NCBI GenBank assembly: GCA_003313425.1
Contig: NHZP01000014.1
Location: 744,001-808,000 of the forward strand
Reading direction: 5' to 3'
DNA from: Pseudopyrenochaeta lycopersici
Lineage: Eukaryota; Ascomycota; Dothideomycetes; Pleosporales; Pseudopyrenochaetaceae
Length of the DNA stretch: 64,000 nt
The notes below the pieces were generated by a model that had not been told where the DNA came from, searched no databases, and worked only from the letters and a program-made list of their open reading frames with translations. Position 1 is the stretch's first letter, and every line of letters starts with the position of its first letter. Shown in pieces: positions 22,543-34,935 of the stretch. Position numbers and translations under genes: made by a program.

Positions 22543-24380
22543 TTTTCGTCTACGCCAACCGCCTACGAACCCTAGTACGCTCAGAATGTCGGCCAGCTAT
22601 ACAGGGAGACTCGGCGTGCTTCACGATACCCGAACTGGAATATCCAAAGGCTTTTCTCCAGTAATGTTCAGATGTATAGGAGCTTGGGCTCCCCAAATCT
22701 CGAGAAAGAAAGTACGCGATGCCTCGAATACTGGATCGACGTTGGCGCGGCGTAAAAACCCCTTTATTCCTTGATTCCGTTCTTTGTTTCGGTTGCTGGT
22801 GTGGAAGGCGCCGGCCTGGGCGATAACCGCGCCAAAAAATGTCCAACTCTTTATACTCAGTAAAAGTCGTCTCAAGCTACAGCCGTGGTCAAAAGAATAT
22901 TTCAGGTGACAAAGGATTGACTTTGACGGGAAAGTTCCGAGTATAGCGCATTCAGCCATGGACAGGAGGCTGCACACGAGCTCCACATGTAGGCCGCACT
23001 CGTTTCCGCAATCTGCTCAGGACTCACGAGTCTGTCCGCCGTCACGCCGTGCTCTGACAGGACCTGCACCGATACTGGCCAGGCATAGTATCGAGCTTTC
23101 CCGCACCCGGCACTCTTCCGACGATTGCACGGTACTTGCCGGCCCCTTGCTTAATACCGCAAAGCCTCCACAGAAGACGTCGAGGGGTTTCTTGCTCAGC
23201 TAGGTAGTGGAAAATGGAAAAGATGGCGATGAAGTTCAAGCCGTTGCGAAGTTTGACGATGGATGTGAACCCATGGATCCATTCCATTGGAACGCTAAAT
23301 GTTCGATCTGTGCGCTTCTTCCACTACGTCGGGAAACTACTTGGGGTGGCAAAGAAGCCGTTGCTGCGCCGCAAAGGTGCAGCGCTGGGCATACCGTAGA
23401 TGCCCATGTCATTGTTCTGAATGCGCACAGCCTGTCCAGCAGCAATCCACATCTTACATCAAATCTAAAGTGCTCAAGACGCCTTAGGGCTTAGAAGAAA
23501 TGAATCATTGTTACTGTAAGGGCTTGCTCTCGGGAACGAGGGTTGGGCAGGGCATTTACGATGTTGAGCATCAGGCCACGTTTGGTTATCCCGAGTCTTG
23601 CTTGCAAAGGCATGAGTGAGGGCATGCAGTATTCCTATATCTCTATTGATTCTAGTGCGCCAAAATCTGGCACCCAATGGTTTGAAACACAACACCACCC
23701 ACGCTGCCATCGTATCATATCTCATGCGCCATGACACGAGCCGGCAATCCCTAGTGCAATTGTCGGCAAAGCCGCAGAACCTCATAAACACTCGGAACAA
23801 TGACCATATTGTCCGCCATAAACATTTTGACCCCCCCATTTTGGTATCTGTCACTGGTTTAAGAAAGTCAAAATACCGCCCGCTTGCTCGCTTGCTCACC
23901 GTATTGAGTCCTCCAAAAGAGTATACAGACCCTGGCATAATGTTCAAATTCAATCGTCGTAACGCCATCAAAGGAGAAAAGGGACAAACATGGTTGCAAG
24001 GATCCACGCATGCATCGCAAAAATCCAAAGCCGCCTCCACTTACGCCACGTAGATATTGCCTCCGGACCACATAAAACACCAAGTGTATTCAAAAGGCCT
24101 TCTGAGTCCACGGAGAGGGGATTCACGTTGCTGTACAGCAGCGTTTCGGTTATAGCAAAGAGTTTATTCGGGAAGGCATTGGTTGCATGGTTGTCCCAAT
24201 AAAGGTCAACCTCGTCGTTGGCCTTTTTCAGTCTAATTACTTCCTGGTGTCGACTGGCACATAGCTTGCCGCAGGTAACTCAACCCATGTTCAAGTCTAT
24301 ACATGTCGCACGCTAGTATGAAGCTGAGTATTGTTTTTCGGCAGTTGGCCACAAAACCGGAATCATGACGATGTATCAGA
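22543..24380. other. 1.8-kb spacer with unrecognised minus-strand frames
   Basis: Several 60-190-codon frames overlap on both strands. The minus-strand frames 22621-22986 and 23042-23287 have somewhat protein-like composition but match no family I know and are not joined by convincing introns. They could be a decayed gene. No RNA gene seen. Confidence 0.35.
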
Positions 24381-27300
24381 CTACGGATGTCCATGGGGTT
24401 TACCCAAGCTCTCGTCCCGATGAGAGGCCATCGGAGGTCCAGATCGCATTCTTTTATTTCTTTCATCGTCAGATGAGGAGGCAGAGTGGCTACTGCTTCC
24501 ATCATCGAGGCCGATTGTTCCATCTTTGGACTCCCGGCGTAGGCGGTCGGCTTTGTCTTTGAGCAATTTGGCTTGTTCGGCAGCTCTTTGTGCTCGGATT
24601 TGCTTCTTCCACATGGCGGCATAATGGCCATTGCGTTCAAGAAGCTCCTCGTGCGTTCCTCGTTCCTGTACTTTGCCTTTATGCAAGACGAGAATTTGGT
24701 CAGCGTGAGTGATAGTGCTGAGTCGATGGGCAATGATGAGCATTGTTCGCCCTTGGGCCAGGGTGGTAAGAGCCTCTTGGATATGTTGTTCTGTCTCAGT
24801 GTCAAGAGCTGCGGTAGCTTCGTCGAGCATGATGATGCGCGGGTTCTTCAGAATAGTGCGAGCGATAGCCACACGCTGTTTCTCGCCACCGGAAAGGCGC
24901 AGGCCGCGCTCGCCGACTTTGGTATCATACTTGTCCGGGAACGTCATGATCTTGTCGTGGATACTCGCGGCTTTGCAAGCATCATGGACTTGTTCATCCG
25001 TTGCGTCCGGGTTGGCATAGCGAAGATTGTACATGAGCGTCTCGTTGAACAAGACGGTGTCCTGAGGGACCACACCAATGTGGCTGCGCACCGAATCAAT
25101 CGTCAGGTCTTCCACGTCGTGCCCATCCACCTGAATACTTCCAGACATGGTATTGTAGAATCGATAGAGAAGGCGAAACACAGTTGATTTGCCACCACCG
25201 GACTCGCCAACAAATGCAGTTGTTGTGCCTGGCTCACAGTAGAAGTCAAGGCCTGTCAACGCGGGTTTCCGCTGATCGTAGGCAAAATGCACATCCTGGA
25301 ATCGGAGGGTGCCTGCACATGAGGGAAGAGGAGTAGCATCCTCCTTATCCACGACTGTTGGCTGCTCTTTGAACAACTCGAGCATGCGCTCGGAGTTGAT
25401 CATGGCGGACTGAATCATTCTGTAGAAGGTGCCAAAAAAGTTGAGGGGACTCTGAAGCTGGCCCATATATGTTATCAGTGTCACAAACTTGCCGACATCT
25501 TGTTGGCCCGTCGCCACCTGGTAGGCCGCAATGAAGCAAGTCACCAACAGGCCAATCATGAAGACCATGTTCTGCGAGATGTTCATGATATTCAGCGAGA
25601 ACATGACCTTGTACTCGGCATTCTGATACTTCTTGACCGCTTCACGATAACGATTGAATTCGTAGGCTTCGGCATTGAAATACTTTACCGTCTCATAAGA
25701 GACCATGGAATCATTTCTGGGCACGTTAGCGAATGGGTACCGAAGTATGCATTTAGTTGGGGAGCCTACTTGACAGCATCTTCTTCCCTGTCCGCATTGA
25801 CCATTTCACGGCGGATTTCAGCGCGCCATTGGGCCATGCGAATTGTCAGATAGATGTACCAGAAGGTGACGACAGCAATGACGAGGGCATAGTAAGCATC
25901 GAATCTGACCAAGAAGTAGCCAATGGCGACGGCCAAATCAATGAGCATGGGAACAACCGAAAAGGTCACCTGCTCAAGAAAGGTGTTGATGGAGCTTCCC
26001 TTGCCTAGCGCGGACAGGACCTCGCCCGTCTTTTTGCCGAGGTGGAAATCCAGACTAAGGCTGTGCACGTGCTCGAATGCAGCAACGGACAGTTCGCGAT
26101 ACGAGTACTGTGAGACGGGGATCCACAGGGCAGATCGCAGGGCGCCAAGCAGACCGTTGCTGCCCTGCAGAAAGCGGAAGGAGATGAAGATGATGATGGC
26201 GGTCCATGGATTGCCCTTGTCCTTGTGGGCCAGGCGATCCACAATGTTGCCAATCTGGTCGGGAACCAGCAGGTTCACTACGCGCTGGGCGAGAACGAGT
26301 AGGAAGCATATGATGACGACGACCTGGAGTTTGCGGTCCTTGGACGGCCAGAGGTACGGGAAGAAGACATGATAGCCTTTGATGTACTCCCACCAGCTGC
26401 GGGCGGGGGCACCTATGGGCCTGCTCCAGGCGGGCGGTGCACCCTCGGTGTGCTGGTGCTTGCCACCGACGGCATGGACTGAGCCATACGAGCCGTTCGC
26501 GTGACCGTTTTCGGCGCGGCCGTTGCCATCAGTGCCACGCAAGAGCGAGGTACTCTCGCCGGGGCTGGCCGCGTCTTCTGCGGCGCGGCGCTGGGGCATG
26601 ATGACGAAGACGACATAGAAGCCGATCAGGGCGAGCAGGAGCACAATGCGGAGCAGGTCCATGGCCACCTCTGCGGCCTCCCAGTCGGTCATGTGGAAGC
26701 GTAGCCGGGTGCTTGGGCGGCCGGCGGTGGGCTCTTTGTGGGCGTGGGTGTAGATGGCGAAGGAGCACGCCACGAGGACAATTTCGAGTACTGTGGCCAG
26801 GCTCCATGTCGCCAGATGGGCCACAGTCGGCGAGGGCTTGGAGTCGAGCAGGGAGATGAGGAACAGGCAGTAGACGAAGAAGGAGCCGACCTGGTAGATC
26901 TAGCAGCCATTAGCACGGACACACGGCGGGGGCTAGGGACAGAGGAGGTAGGGACGTAGGAGGTAGGGACGTAGGAGGTAGGGACGTAGGAGGTAGGGAC
27001 GTAGGAGGTAGGGACGTAGGAGGTAGGGACGTAGGAGGTAGGGACGTAGGAGGTAGGGACGTAGGAGGTAGGGGCGTAGGAGGTAGGGACTACGAGAGAG
27101 AGACTAGGACGTACAACGACGGCCTTGCCGGCCCAGTAGTGCTCCTTCTTCTCGACGAGAGCGTGTGCGATGATGACGACGGAATTGCCGACAAAGGTCA
27201 GGGCGGCGGCCAGCGACACCCACTCGAAGACGCGCTTCTGGGTCTGGGTGACGTCGTCGTGGGCCGTCTTCTTGACGAAGTTGCGCGTGGGGTCTGTTGC

Positions 27301-27522
27301 GGGCAGCGGCTTGCCTCCAGGGCCGGTGGTGGTGGGCTTTGCAATATTAGAATTAGAATTAGACGCAGCAATGCTGCGGACGGTGAAGGCCGCCAGGAAG
27401 AAGAACAGCAGAACGATGGGATAGGCGTAGTGCAGCACAGCGACGACTGAGCGAAGGGCATCGGCCTGGCTCCATCTGCGGTCGGCGGCGAGGAGCTCGA
27501 CCTGGAGCTGGGGCGCGGCCAT
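24381..27522 (-). CDS. HMT1: Hmt1/ABCB6-type ABC half-transporter, three exons
   Basis: Vacuolar-membrane ABC half-transporter; the S. pombe Hmt1 family confers cadmium/heavy-metal tolerance by moving thiol-peptide conjugates. Exons (minus) 27115-27522, 25770-26899 and 24381-25716; introns of 215 and 53 nt; 957 aa. An N-terminal extra membrane region (exon 1 and start of exon 2, about five hydrophobic segments) precedes the six-helix ABC membrane domain, as in Hmt1/ABCB6. The nucleotide-binding domain has Walker A GESGGGKST (about 683-691), signature LSGGEKQR (787-794), Walker B IIMLDEAT and H-loop IIAHRLST. The C-terminal tail is Ser/Asp-rich and ends HRDESLGKPHGHP. It shares a promoter region with the divergent RTC1 gene. 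Confidence 0.9.
26900..27114 (-). other. HMT1 intron 1 filled by a minisatellite
   Basis: Donor GTACGT and acceptor GCTGCTAG (branch GCTAATG) enclose 215 nt, most of it a 15-bp tandem repeat. Splicing joins WAGKAVV to IYQVGSFFVYCL in phase 0. The intron has no stop in the exon-1 frame, so retention would read VPTSY repeats and then shift frame in exon 2. Confidence 0.8.
26943..27090. repeat. 15-bp minisatellite, about ten copies
   Basis: The unit aggaggtagggacgt repeats every 15 bp with almost no divergence; the ninth copy has a single change (gggg in place of ggga). It lies wholly inside HMT1 intron 1. Confidence 0.95.
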
Positions 27523-27943
27523 GGTGCAGCAGCTCTCCAGGCAGTGTGAGGCCCGGGGCAGGAGACGGCGGGGAGGGTGGTGAAGAGGGAGGACGTGATG
27601 GGGAGAGCGACTGGAGCAGTGACATGGTCGGCGTTGCTCTCAAGAAGGGTGGGCGAGCTGGGTGGTGGCGCGCATCCATGCATATGGGCCCTTGGCAGGC
27701 GATGATCGAGTCCAGACGCCCCCGACCGCCCCGGCCTGCATCGCGCGCTGCACCGCGACAGGGACACACAACAGCTCACGTCTGGCCTGCAGCCTGCAGC
27801 CCACAGCCTGCAGCACCCAGCCCGCAGCCCGCAGCCCTCCCTCCTTCCGCCCCGGCACTGCTGCCGCCGCGCCGTCTGCGAAACTCACCGCAACATCAGA
27901 TGCTGCCCTCGCACACGGCCGCCTCTCCTGGAGAGCTGCCCAG
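27523..27943. promoter_or_regulatory. Divergent promoter of HMT1 and RTC1
   Basis: 421 bp between the two ATGs. It includes a GC-rich stretch near 27780-27840 made of imperfect repeats of CAGCCTGCAG / CAGCCCGCAG. Open frames crossing it are compositional artefacts. Confidence 0.5.
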
Positions 27944-30900
27944 ATGACCGACCGTCGCACCTCGGCCGTGGCCGCCGCCGCGCCAGCTTCTCCAGCTCCC
28001 CCAGCACCACCACCGCCAGCGCCAGCACCACCACCACCACCACCACCACCACCGCCAGCAGCACCGCCTCCGCTCCAGCCCAAGATCCCCCCCGCCCCGC
28101 CGCCCCCGCCCCCCCGGCAAAAGTCGCGCTCCTACTTTGAGCGCTTCGTCGCGCAGCCCTTGACCACCGCCTATGGCTCGCGTCCGCCCAGCGCGCAGGC
28201 CAACCGTGCCCAAGGCGGGCCTCCAAACGTCCTGCTGCCGAAGCTCCCCGGGTACGTCCGCCCATCACGCTGCACCACCACCCCCCCTGTCCCCTTTTAC
28301 TGAGATGCCCTCTGCAGCATCCGCTCCGGCTATTCCCAAGATGCCAGCCACAAGACAGGGCTCGACATCTCCGCTCTCGACATCAACCGTGAGCGCAGCC
28401 ATGCCGTCCTGGCCGGCAAAGAGCTGCTCAAGACGGTGCGCGTGCAAGATGCCAAGATTGTCGACGACACCAATCTTCGCGCCGCTGTCCTCAACTACGC
28501 CGACTCGCATGCGAGACAGCGTGAAGGCCTTGGCATCCACGACGTCAAGTGGTCCCACGGCCAGTTCAGCTCCCACATTGCCACTGCTGCTGCCAACGGC
28601 AAAGTCATCCTCTACGACCTGAATCGCGCCAGCGTCGAACTAACCAGACTGCACGAGCACACTCGCCAGGTCCATAAGATTGCCTTTAACCCCCATCAGG
28701 GCCACTTGCTGCTGTCTGCAAGCCACGATGCCACGGTCCGTTTGTGGGACTTGCGAGACATGCGCAGAGACGTCACCGTCTGTCGTAGCCGCGACCAATA
28801 CCAAGGCATCAACGGCGGCATCCGCGACGTCCAGTGGTCGCCAACCGACGCCGTAGAATTCGCCTTTGGCACTGACAATGGAACCATACAGCGCTGGGAT
28901 TTCCGCCACAACAAAGGCCCAAAGCAGAAAATCACCGCCCATGACCAGCGCATCTGCACCTCCATCGACTGGCATCCAGACGGCAAGCATCTTCTCAGTG
29001 CCAGTGTAGATCGCACAGTCAAGGTTTGGGACTTCTCTCTCGTTGGCCGCCGCCAGAAGGCTGTCTTGGTCCTCACCACCCCCTACCCCGTCTACAAAGC
29101 CAGATGGAGGCCGCCGCACTGGTCTGATGACTACCACGAAAAGGGCGCCTACCAGTGTACCCAGCTGGCCACGTCGTACGACCGTGAACATCCAGTCATC
29201 CATGTATGGGACTTTCGTCGCCCGTACCTGCCTTATCGCGAGATCAATAAGTTTGCTACCGCTCCTTCCGATATGCTCTGGCACTCGCGTGACACCCTGT
29301 GGACTGTGGGGAAGGAAGGCGTCTTCCAGCAGAATGATGTGCACCATGCTCCAAAAACTGTTGATCGACGTAGCCTGCAGGCTCTTGCAGTATCGCCAAG
29401 CTGCGAAGTTGGCGGCGTCGCGCAGAAACGACCGCGGCGCAGGCCCTCGGCCGGTCTAGCGTATCCCGAGGAGACGTATGTTGGTGACCCACGTGACAGA
29501 CGCAGTAGCCCAGAGAAGAGCAGTCTGCGAAGTTCCGTCGACGACAACCTAGGCGACAGCTTCCTCATCTCCTCCGTGAAAAGGCACCATGGTCGCACTG
29601 CGAGCAACAGATCAGCCAAGTCCTTTAGCAGCACCCCTCCATCTGATATAGCCCCAAAGGTCATGTTTCTCACTGACTCTATGACCACACAGAGTGAATC
29701 CTTCAAGCCGAATCAACTTGCTTTTCGGGGTGTACTACCTGGTTCTCCCAATATCCATATCTTTGCCTATCTGGCTCAAAAGTACAAGGCAATTCCGCTC
29801 TCTGACCCGCCTGACTTGAACTCCTTCTTGGAAATGAACCGTGTCTTTGAGCAAAACGCAGAGTATGCGCAGAGAGCTGCACTGTACAGGCTTGCACAGA
29901 CGTGGAGAGTGGTTGGTGCGTCCATTACCGTTGCAACAAGGCGACGAGCGGAGTTGCACAGGGAACGGACAAGGCTAACACGCAAGTCTACCACACCTGG
30001 GCAGTCCGACCTGGGCAACAAACTTGCCGTGGAATATACAGAGTCGCAAGACAAGCGGCTGGCTGCTCCACCAAATCCCGCAGTGCGCGCTATTCTCGGT
30101 ACGCTTGACAGGACTGCTGCTGCAGGCCAGACTCCAGCAATTGTAGAAAGCACATCTAATTTAGCAACTCCTCTGGCTCGGCCAATGACAATATCAAGCT
30201 CAAATGTCCACGACACGCAAAGGCCTGATCTGCTGGACCTTGATCACGAGGACATTACTCAGCTTCCGCCTGCCGTCACTGGACCACAGGCCGAGACTAG
30301 CACGTTGTCTCGTGAGAGTAAGATACTTACGACCCCACAATCAACCTTCACTCAGCCACAGTGGTATCACTCTACAGAGAGCCTCAATGAGCGTCGGGCT
30401 CTTGTGGGCAGCTGGCGAGCCGCTCCGCGCATACCATTGGACCTTGGACCAAGGGATGCACAAGGGATCACCATCACTGTTCCTCCCCCACTAGAGCGCC
30501 ATGACTCTGGAGATAGTTTCACCATGTTCTCTGCTTCCACAGACTCCCAACATGGCAACTCAATGCCTAGCTCTTTCGCGAGTAACAAGTCGCATCCACA
30601 AAGCGCGGTCTCCCCTTCAGAGACTTGGCATATCCGCCCAGAGAAGTCAAGTTTTGGCAATCCTAGACTCACCACGATGAAAACTCAACAGCACGAGCTG
30701 AGCAAAAGTGTTCCATTGTCGCCTACTGCGATTCCCATAATTACAAGTCGAGTCGTAGAACAAGGCGCCCACTTACGCTCGGCCCGTAATAACTCAGACC
30801 ATTTGGTCGAGCTAAGCAGCGGAGAGCGCGCAGTCCAGGACATGCAGCATCTACGTCGGAACAATCAACTCATGCGCCATGACAGTTCTGAATCTGAGGC

Positions 30901-32257
30901 ATATGTCAGCACTCGAGATGGAACGTCTCCATCGTCATTCGAATGCGCCGATATGGAAGCCAGCGGAACAATCGTGCCTGATATCTCTGACGAAATGAGA
31001 TCGCCAGAAAGCTTGAAGCCGCGTGCGCCTCTACCACATGCCACTGAGAATGCGCCTCCAGCATTCGATCCAACTTGCGACAATGCATTATTGCTTTCAG
31101 ACTTTCAGGCTTTGCACGTTGATGCGGAGGGAGGATCAGCATACTCCGTGAGCAGTTTGCTCAGCCATCTTCTTGCCTATCACACCAGCGCGTCGGATGC
31201 CCAATTCTCATCGCTCCTGCTTCTACTAATGGCACCGTTATTACCACAGACGCATAGTCCTTCTGCGACAACTGCCGTTGATGTGGGCGAGGTTCTCACC
31301 GCTTTCACGGATACGTTTATATCGCTTGGGCTAACTCCTACACAAGCAAAAGCTATTCTCTCAACAGAGCTCAGCCAACTAATTGCTGCAGGTATCAACC
31401 CTTATCAAGCAGAATCGATTCTTCACACGTATCATGCGCAACTGCACAGTCTTTCGCTTTTAAACTCCGCGGCCTCACTTCGCCGACTCGCATATCCTGC
31501 TTATCCTGCCGTCTATGAACAAGCTCTGAAGGACACCCAGCTTGGGCTGTTGTGTCTTAGCTGCAAGTCGCCCATCAATAATCCGAAAGATAAAATGCGT
31601 TGCGAGTCATGCAAGCGAGCTCAGGCACCGTGTCCGGTTTGCTGGGCCAAGTATCCGGCCTTTGAACCCGTCACCGCAAAGAAAAAAGTAAAAGCAAAGT
31701 TTCGCTCAAGCTTTAGTGACAAAGGACACAGAAGACAGAGATCGTCCATTATTTCAAGTCATGCTCTCGACTTTGATCATGCTGAGAATGATGCATCACC
31801 AACAATGGCTGCGAAGTGGTCTCCGTCCACAGCAACACTTTGGACGTGGTGCCCCTCATGTGGACACGGTGGGCATACAAACTGTCTATCAACATGGTTT
31901 GCTGATTCTGCATCATCAGATGGGGCATGTCCTACAGAAGGATGTCTGTGCGATTGTGTGCAGGGCAAACGGCGGGACGAGAAGATGCAGGAACTGCTTC
32001 GGAAAAAGGCCGATAAAGACAGATCAAAGGTTGTGCGCAAGGGTGATGATTGGAAGGTGAACGAGAGCAAAGCAGTATCGGCAGTTCGAAATGCTGCTCT
32101 CGACGCCAGTCCAGATCAGTACCTAGCTGGAAAAGCAGGTCACAAGGAGGACTACAAACGAGTACGAGTCCTTGCTCCCGACCAGAATCAACAAGCTCCC
32201 GGTATTCAGTTCGGGCCGTCCCTTGGATCAACGTTTGGCAGAGTACCAAAATCCTAA
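27944..32257 (+). CDS. RTC1: SEA/GATOR2 complex subunit Rtc1 (WDR24-like), two exons
   Basis: Scaffold subunit of the vacuole-associated SEA complex (GATOR2 in animals), which tunes TORC1 to amino acids; yeast Rtc1 = Sea2, human WDR24. Exons 27944-28251 and 28318-32257; the 66-nt intron (GTACGT...CTGCAG) joins LPKLPG to IRSGYSQDASHK; 1415 aa. The N-terminus is a proline-rich stretch with a run of ten prolines. WD40 repeats cover about residues 170-410 (HDVKWSHG, LLLSASHDATVRLWDLRD, RDVQWSP, SVDRTVKVWDFS, HVWDFRRPY). A long Ser/Thr-rich linker follows, then a C-terminal zinc/RING-type module at about 1180-1315 (LLCLSCKSP, MRCESCKRAQAPCPVCW, WCPSCGHGGHTNC, GCLCDC). The start ATG follows a stop-rich leader and fits MTDRRTS. 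Confidence 0.9.
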
Positions 32258-34547
32258 CCAATCGAGCCAGCCACGTACATACAAGGGCTGTATCCACACA
32301 ATAATGCCCGGGCTGCGAAATTTGGTCCTAATATTACAGCATCCAAGCGAGATGATAATCAACGTTGCAGCAATACGGATGGTCGAATTGATAGACTTTT
32401 GCTTGCGGAGCTGCCCGCAACTTGCATAATCACACCGCTTGTGTGCGCGCCAAGCGTCGTGGTTCCAACATTGAAGTTCAAAACTCCACCCGCTTCCCCG
32501 GATGCGGGACGCTGACTTGAGCTCGGCAGTGGGTCTGCCACGTTGTTACATACGGAAGAGGGTTAGCTAAGGTCAGATTATTGTAGCATTATTGTGAGCG
32601 AGAACGAGAATCTGACATGTTTGAGAGTTGGATATAGCTCGAGTGCCTAGCTTAGTGCAACCGTGGTAGCATGATCTGGGGAGTCGGACACTTTTCGTTG
32701 ACGAGACTGACGGGCTCAATGGTAAGAAGACATCTGATGGGCGTTTCGCACCAAGCCCAGTCGCCAGCTGTCTGGGACTGCCTACTGCAGCCCTGTATTA
32801 ATCACGCGGGTCAAGTCCGAGCGTAAGCTCGGAATTGGCATGTGTAACTAATAGGGTAACCACTAAGCCTAGCAAGGAGTAGTCCAAAGAAACCTCTAGT
32901 GCCACGCCACTTTGTAGACAACTTAGATGTTACTCTAGATTTCTAAATTTCTAATTGCCCTCTTCATCAAGAATGTTGGCTATCAAGATATTTCCTATTG
33001 TCATTAGAGCAAGTTGCGTTTTGAGTTCAATGACCCCGCAATCACATGTTAACAATTGGTGCTTCCGTTGCCGCGATCTCGTTTACTCGTCACAGCACAG
33101 CATTGTGTACGAAACGCATGACGTACACGTTGAATTTCCCTATCTCTTACGCGGTGCATGACCCAGTAGTGTTCACTGGCCACGACTCAGTGCCACTATA
33201 CTTTTGGTACGTCTTGGTACCTCACCATGCACACGATGGACAGCCCTTCTCTGATCGGTGCGTTGGACATCGGTGTGCTTCACGCACATTCCCATAGCGG
33301 ACCGCTAAGCGCATGCCACGCACGGCGCTCCTTCCCCTCGATTCCCAGCATTTTGGCCAGAGTTGAGCAAGGGGATATGAGAGCTGGGCCATTGGACGAT
33401 GATGAAACTAGTGGTGTATTGGTGGCTATACGACTGCCTATGAACGGTGTCCAATCTAGCATACCTCCTTTCGAGTGGTATGCTAACGGTCAACAGTGCA
33501 GGGAGATGCAATAGAAAATGGACCTAGAAAGTGTATAATGACTTCTACATCTCCAAGACTTCGTGAAGAACAGGTAGTGGCATCAGACCCGAATCCCAAG
33601 GAAAGACATGTCAAGCGACCATGATCGCTCCACCTACCCCGCCTGCTTTTCATCAACTGTGATACGATACGACTCGATACAGGGATGTGTTAGGTGCAAG
33701 ATTGAAGTGATTAGTGAGCTGTGAGCAGATTGTAACTCGCAAATGCAGTTACTGAAATTGAAGTGCAGACACGCTGACAGGTCCTAGTTCTTGGCGTTCT
33801 GGTAGACAAAGCTGACGAATTAGTAAAGGGCTGTCAATTACATCGCTGTCAGGGTTCTCCTACAACGAGGAAAAGCAGAACTTTCGTGGAGATAACCCGA
33901 GCCAGATAGAAAGACTGTAGTTTCCATGCAAAAAAACACAGGTGTAAATCCTATCTCAAGCTGTTTGTTGTAAGTGCGCCTTTTGCTGTGCTTGAATATG
34001 TGGAGTAAAATTAGACGAGACCGGTGGCAACTTAAGCAATCATACGAACACTACGCAGCGCAAAATGCACAAGGAGTACAGGCGAAACAGAATTCATGTT
34101 CGGAAATTGCATCGTTGATGAGACGCAGGTGATGGCTGGCGGATGTATTAGAGGTAAGGCGTTGACAAGGAACCACTAGACAAAGGGAGACTACTTGTGA
34201 CTGCACTGTCTCAATCTGGTATTCATAGACTTCGAATAGTCAATCACATATCGAGAAGCACGAATCACTTTAACCCATTTCCTGGTGACCATGCATGGCC
34301 CGTCGTGTAGGCATTGTTGAATTCGATGATATTCATGTCTTGATCAATTCCCGCCCCTGGAATACCAATGAAGTCCTCATGCAGAAGGGAAAGAAGGCCT
34401 ATGCGGCCCTGAAATGCATGTCTGCGCATTGAAGAGGCGATTCAGTTTCCGAATTCCTGCCTCTTGTCAGCCCTGTCTCTAATTCTATATCCAGACACTC
34501 AGGTGGGCTTTGTAAGCTCCGTACCTCAACTCCAATTCCCAAATCCT
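32258..34547. other. 2.3-kb spacer, no supported gene
   Basis: Short frames only. A minus-strand frame at 32359-32541 has no ATG start and no family resemblance. A minus-strand stretch near 34270-34430 has protein-like composition but no supported structure. GC content is normal, so RIP is not obvious. Confidence 0.4.
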
Positions 34548-34935
34548 TTACCGAGATGCGCTCCAGACCGACTTGAGGAAGCCATCCTTCTGTGTGAGTC
34601 TGTTGAAGCTGTCGTCGCTCTCGCCCATGGCGCGTACGAAGCCACTCAGAGCATAGACCTGATTTTCGCCCGTGTAGCGTCCGTTCTCATCGACCTTGCC
34701 AACACTGAGTTGGACGGAGGCGTGGTCCTTCGCCTTGATAATGCGTCCGGTAGCGGACTTGTGATATCAGTATCGTGGTTCGAGATTCAGGTACAGGTGT
34801 CGCGGGTACTCACACATTTGCGAGGGACGTAGACTGCAAAGATTGTTAGCGCGTCATTCTGGGAGCTGGTATCTTGTGTGGTGTGGTCAGAGGGCGATTC
34901 TTACGGTCAACAAGCTCGCCGCGTTCGTTCTCCAT
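34548..34935 (-). CDS. RPS21: 40S ribosomal protein S21 (eS21), three exons
   Basis: Small-subunit ribosomal protein eS21, needed for 3' maturation of 18S rRNA. Found by reading the minus strand. Exons 34905-34935 (31 nt), 34814-34833 (20 nt) and 34548-34757 (210 nt); introns of 71 nt (GTAAGA...TTGCAG) and 56 nt (GTGAGT...CACAAG). Phases close to an 86-aa protein: [17 protein letters not shown], then [20 protein letters not shown] and onward to the stop after SVWSASR. This matches the length and sequence expected of the family (yeast Rps21 is 87 aa). All exons are short, and the plus-strand frame at 34464-34832 is only its antisense shadow. It is the last recognisable housekeeping gene before the AT-rich block. 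Confidence 0.93.

Noticed and set aside
26689..27100. Repeat-peptide protein (VPTSY repeats) as a real C-terminus of the first HMT1 exon
   Set aside because: Good splice sites flank the repeat and splicing restores the conserved transporter sequence; the repeat is intronic.
28640..29347. 235-codon minus-strand frame
   Set aside because: Antisense shadow of the WD40 part of RTC1, produced by GC-rich codon use.
34464..34832. 122-codon plus-strand open frame
   Set aside because: It is antisense to the spliced RPS21 gene, which explains the sequence completely.
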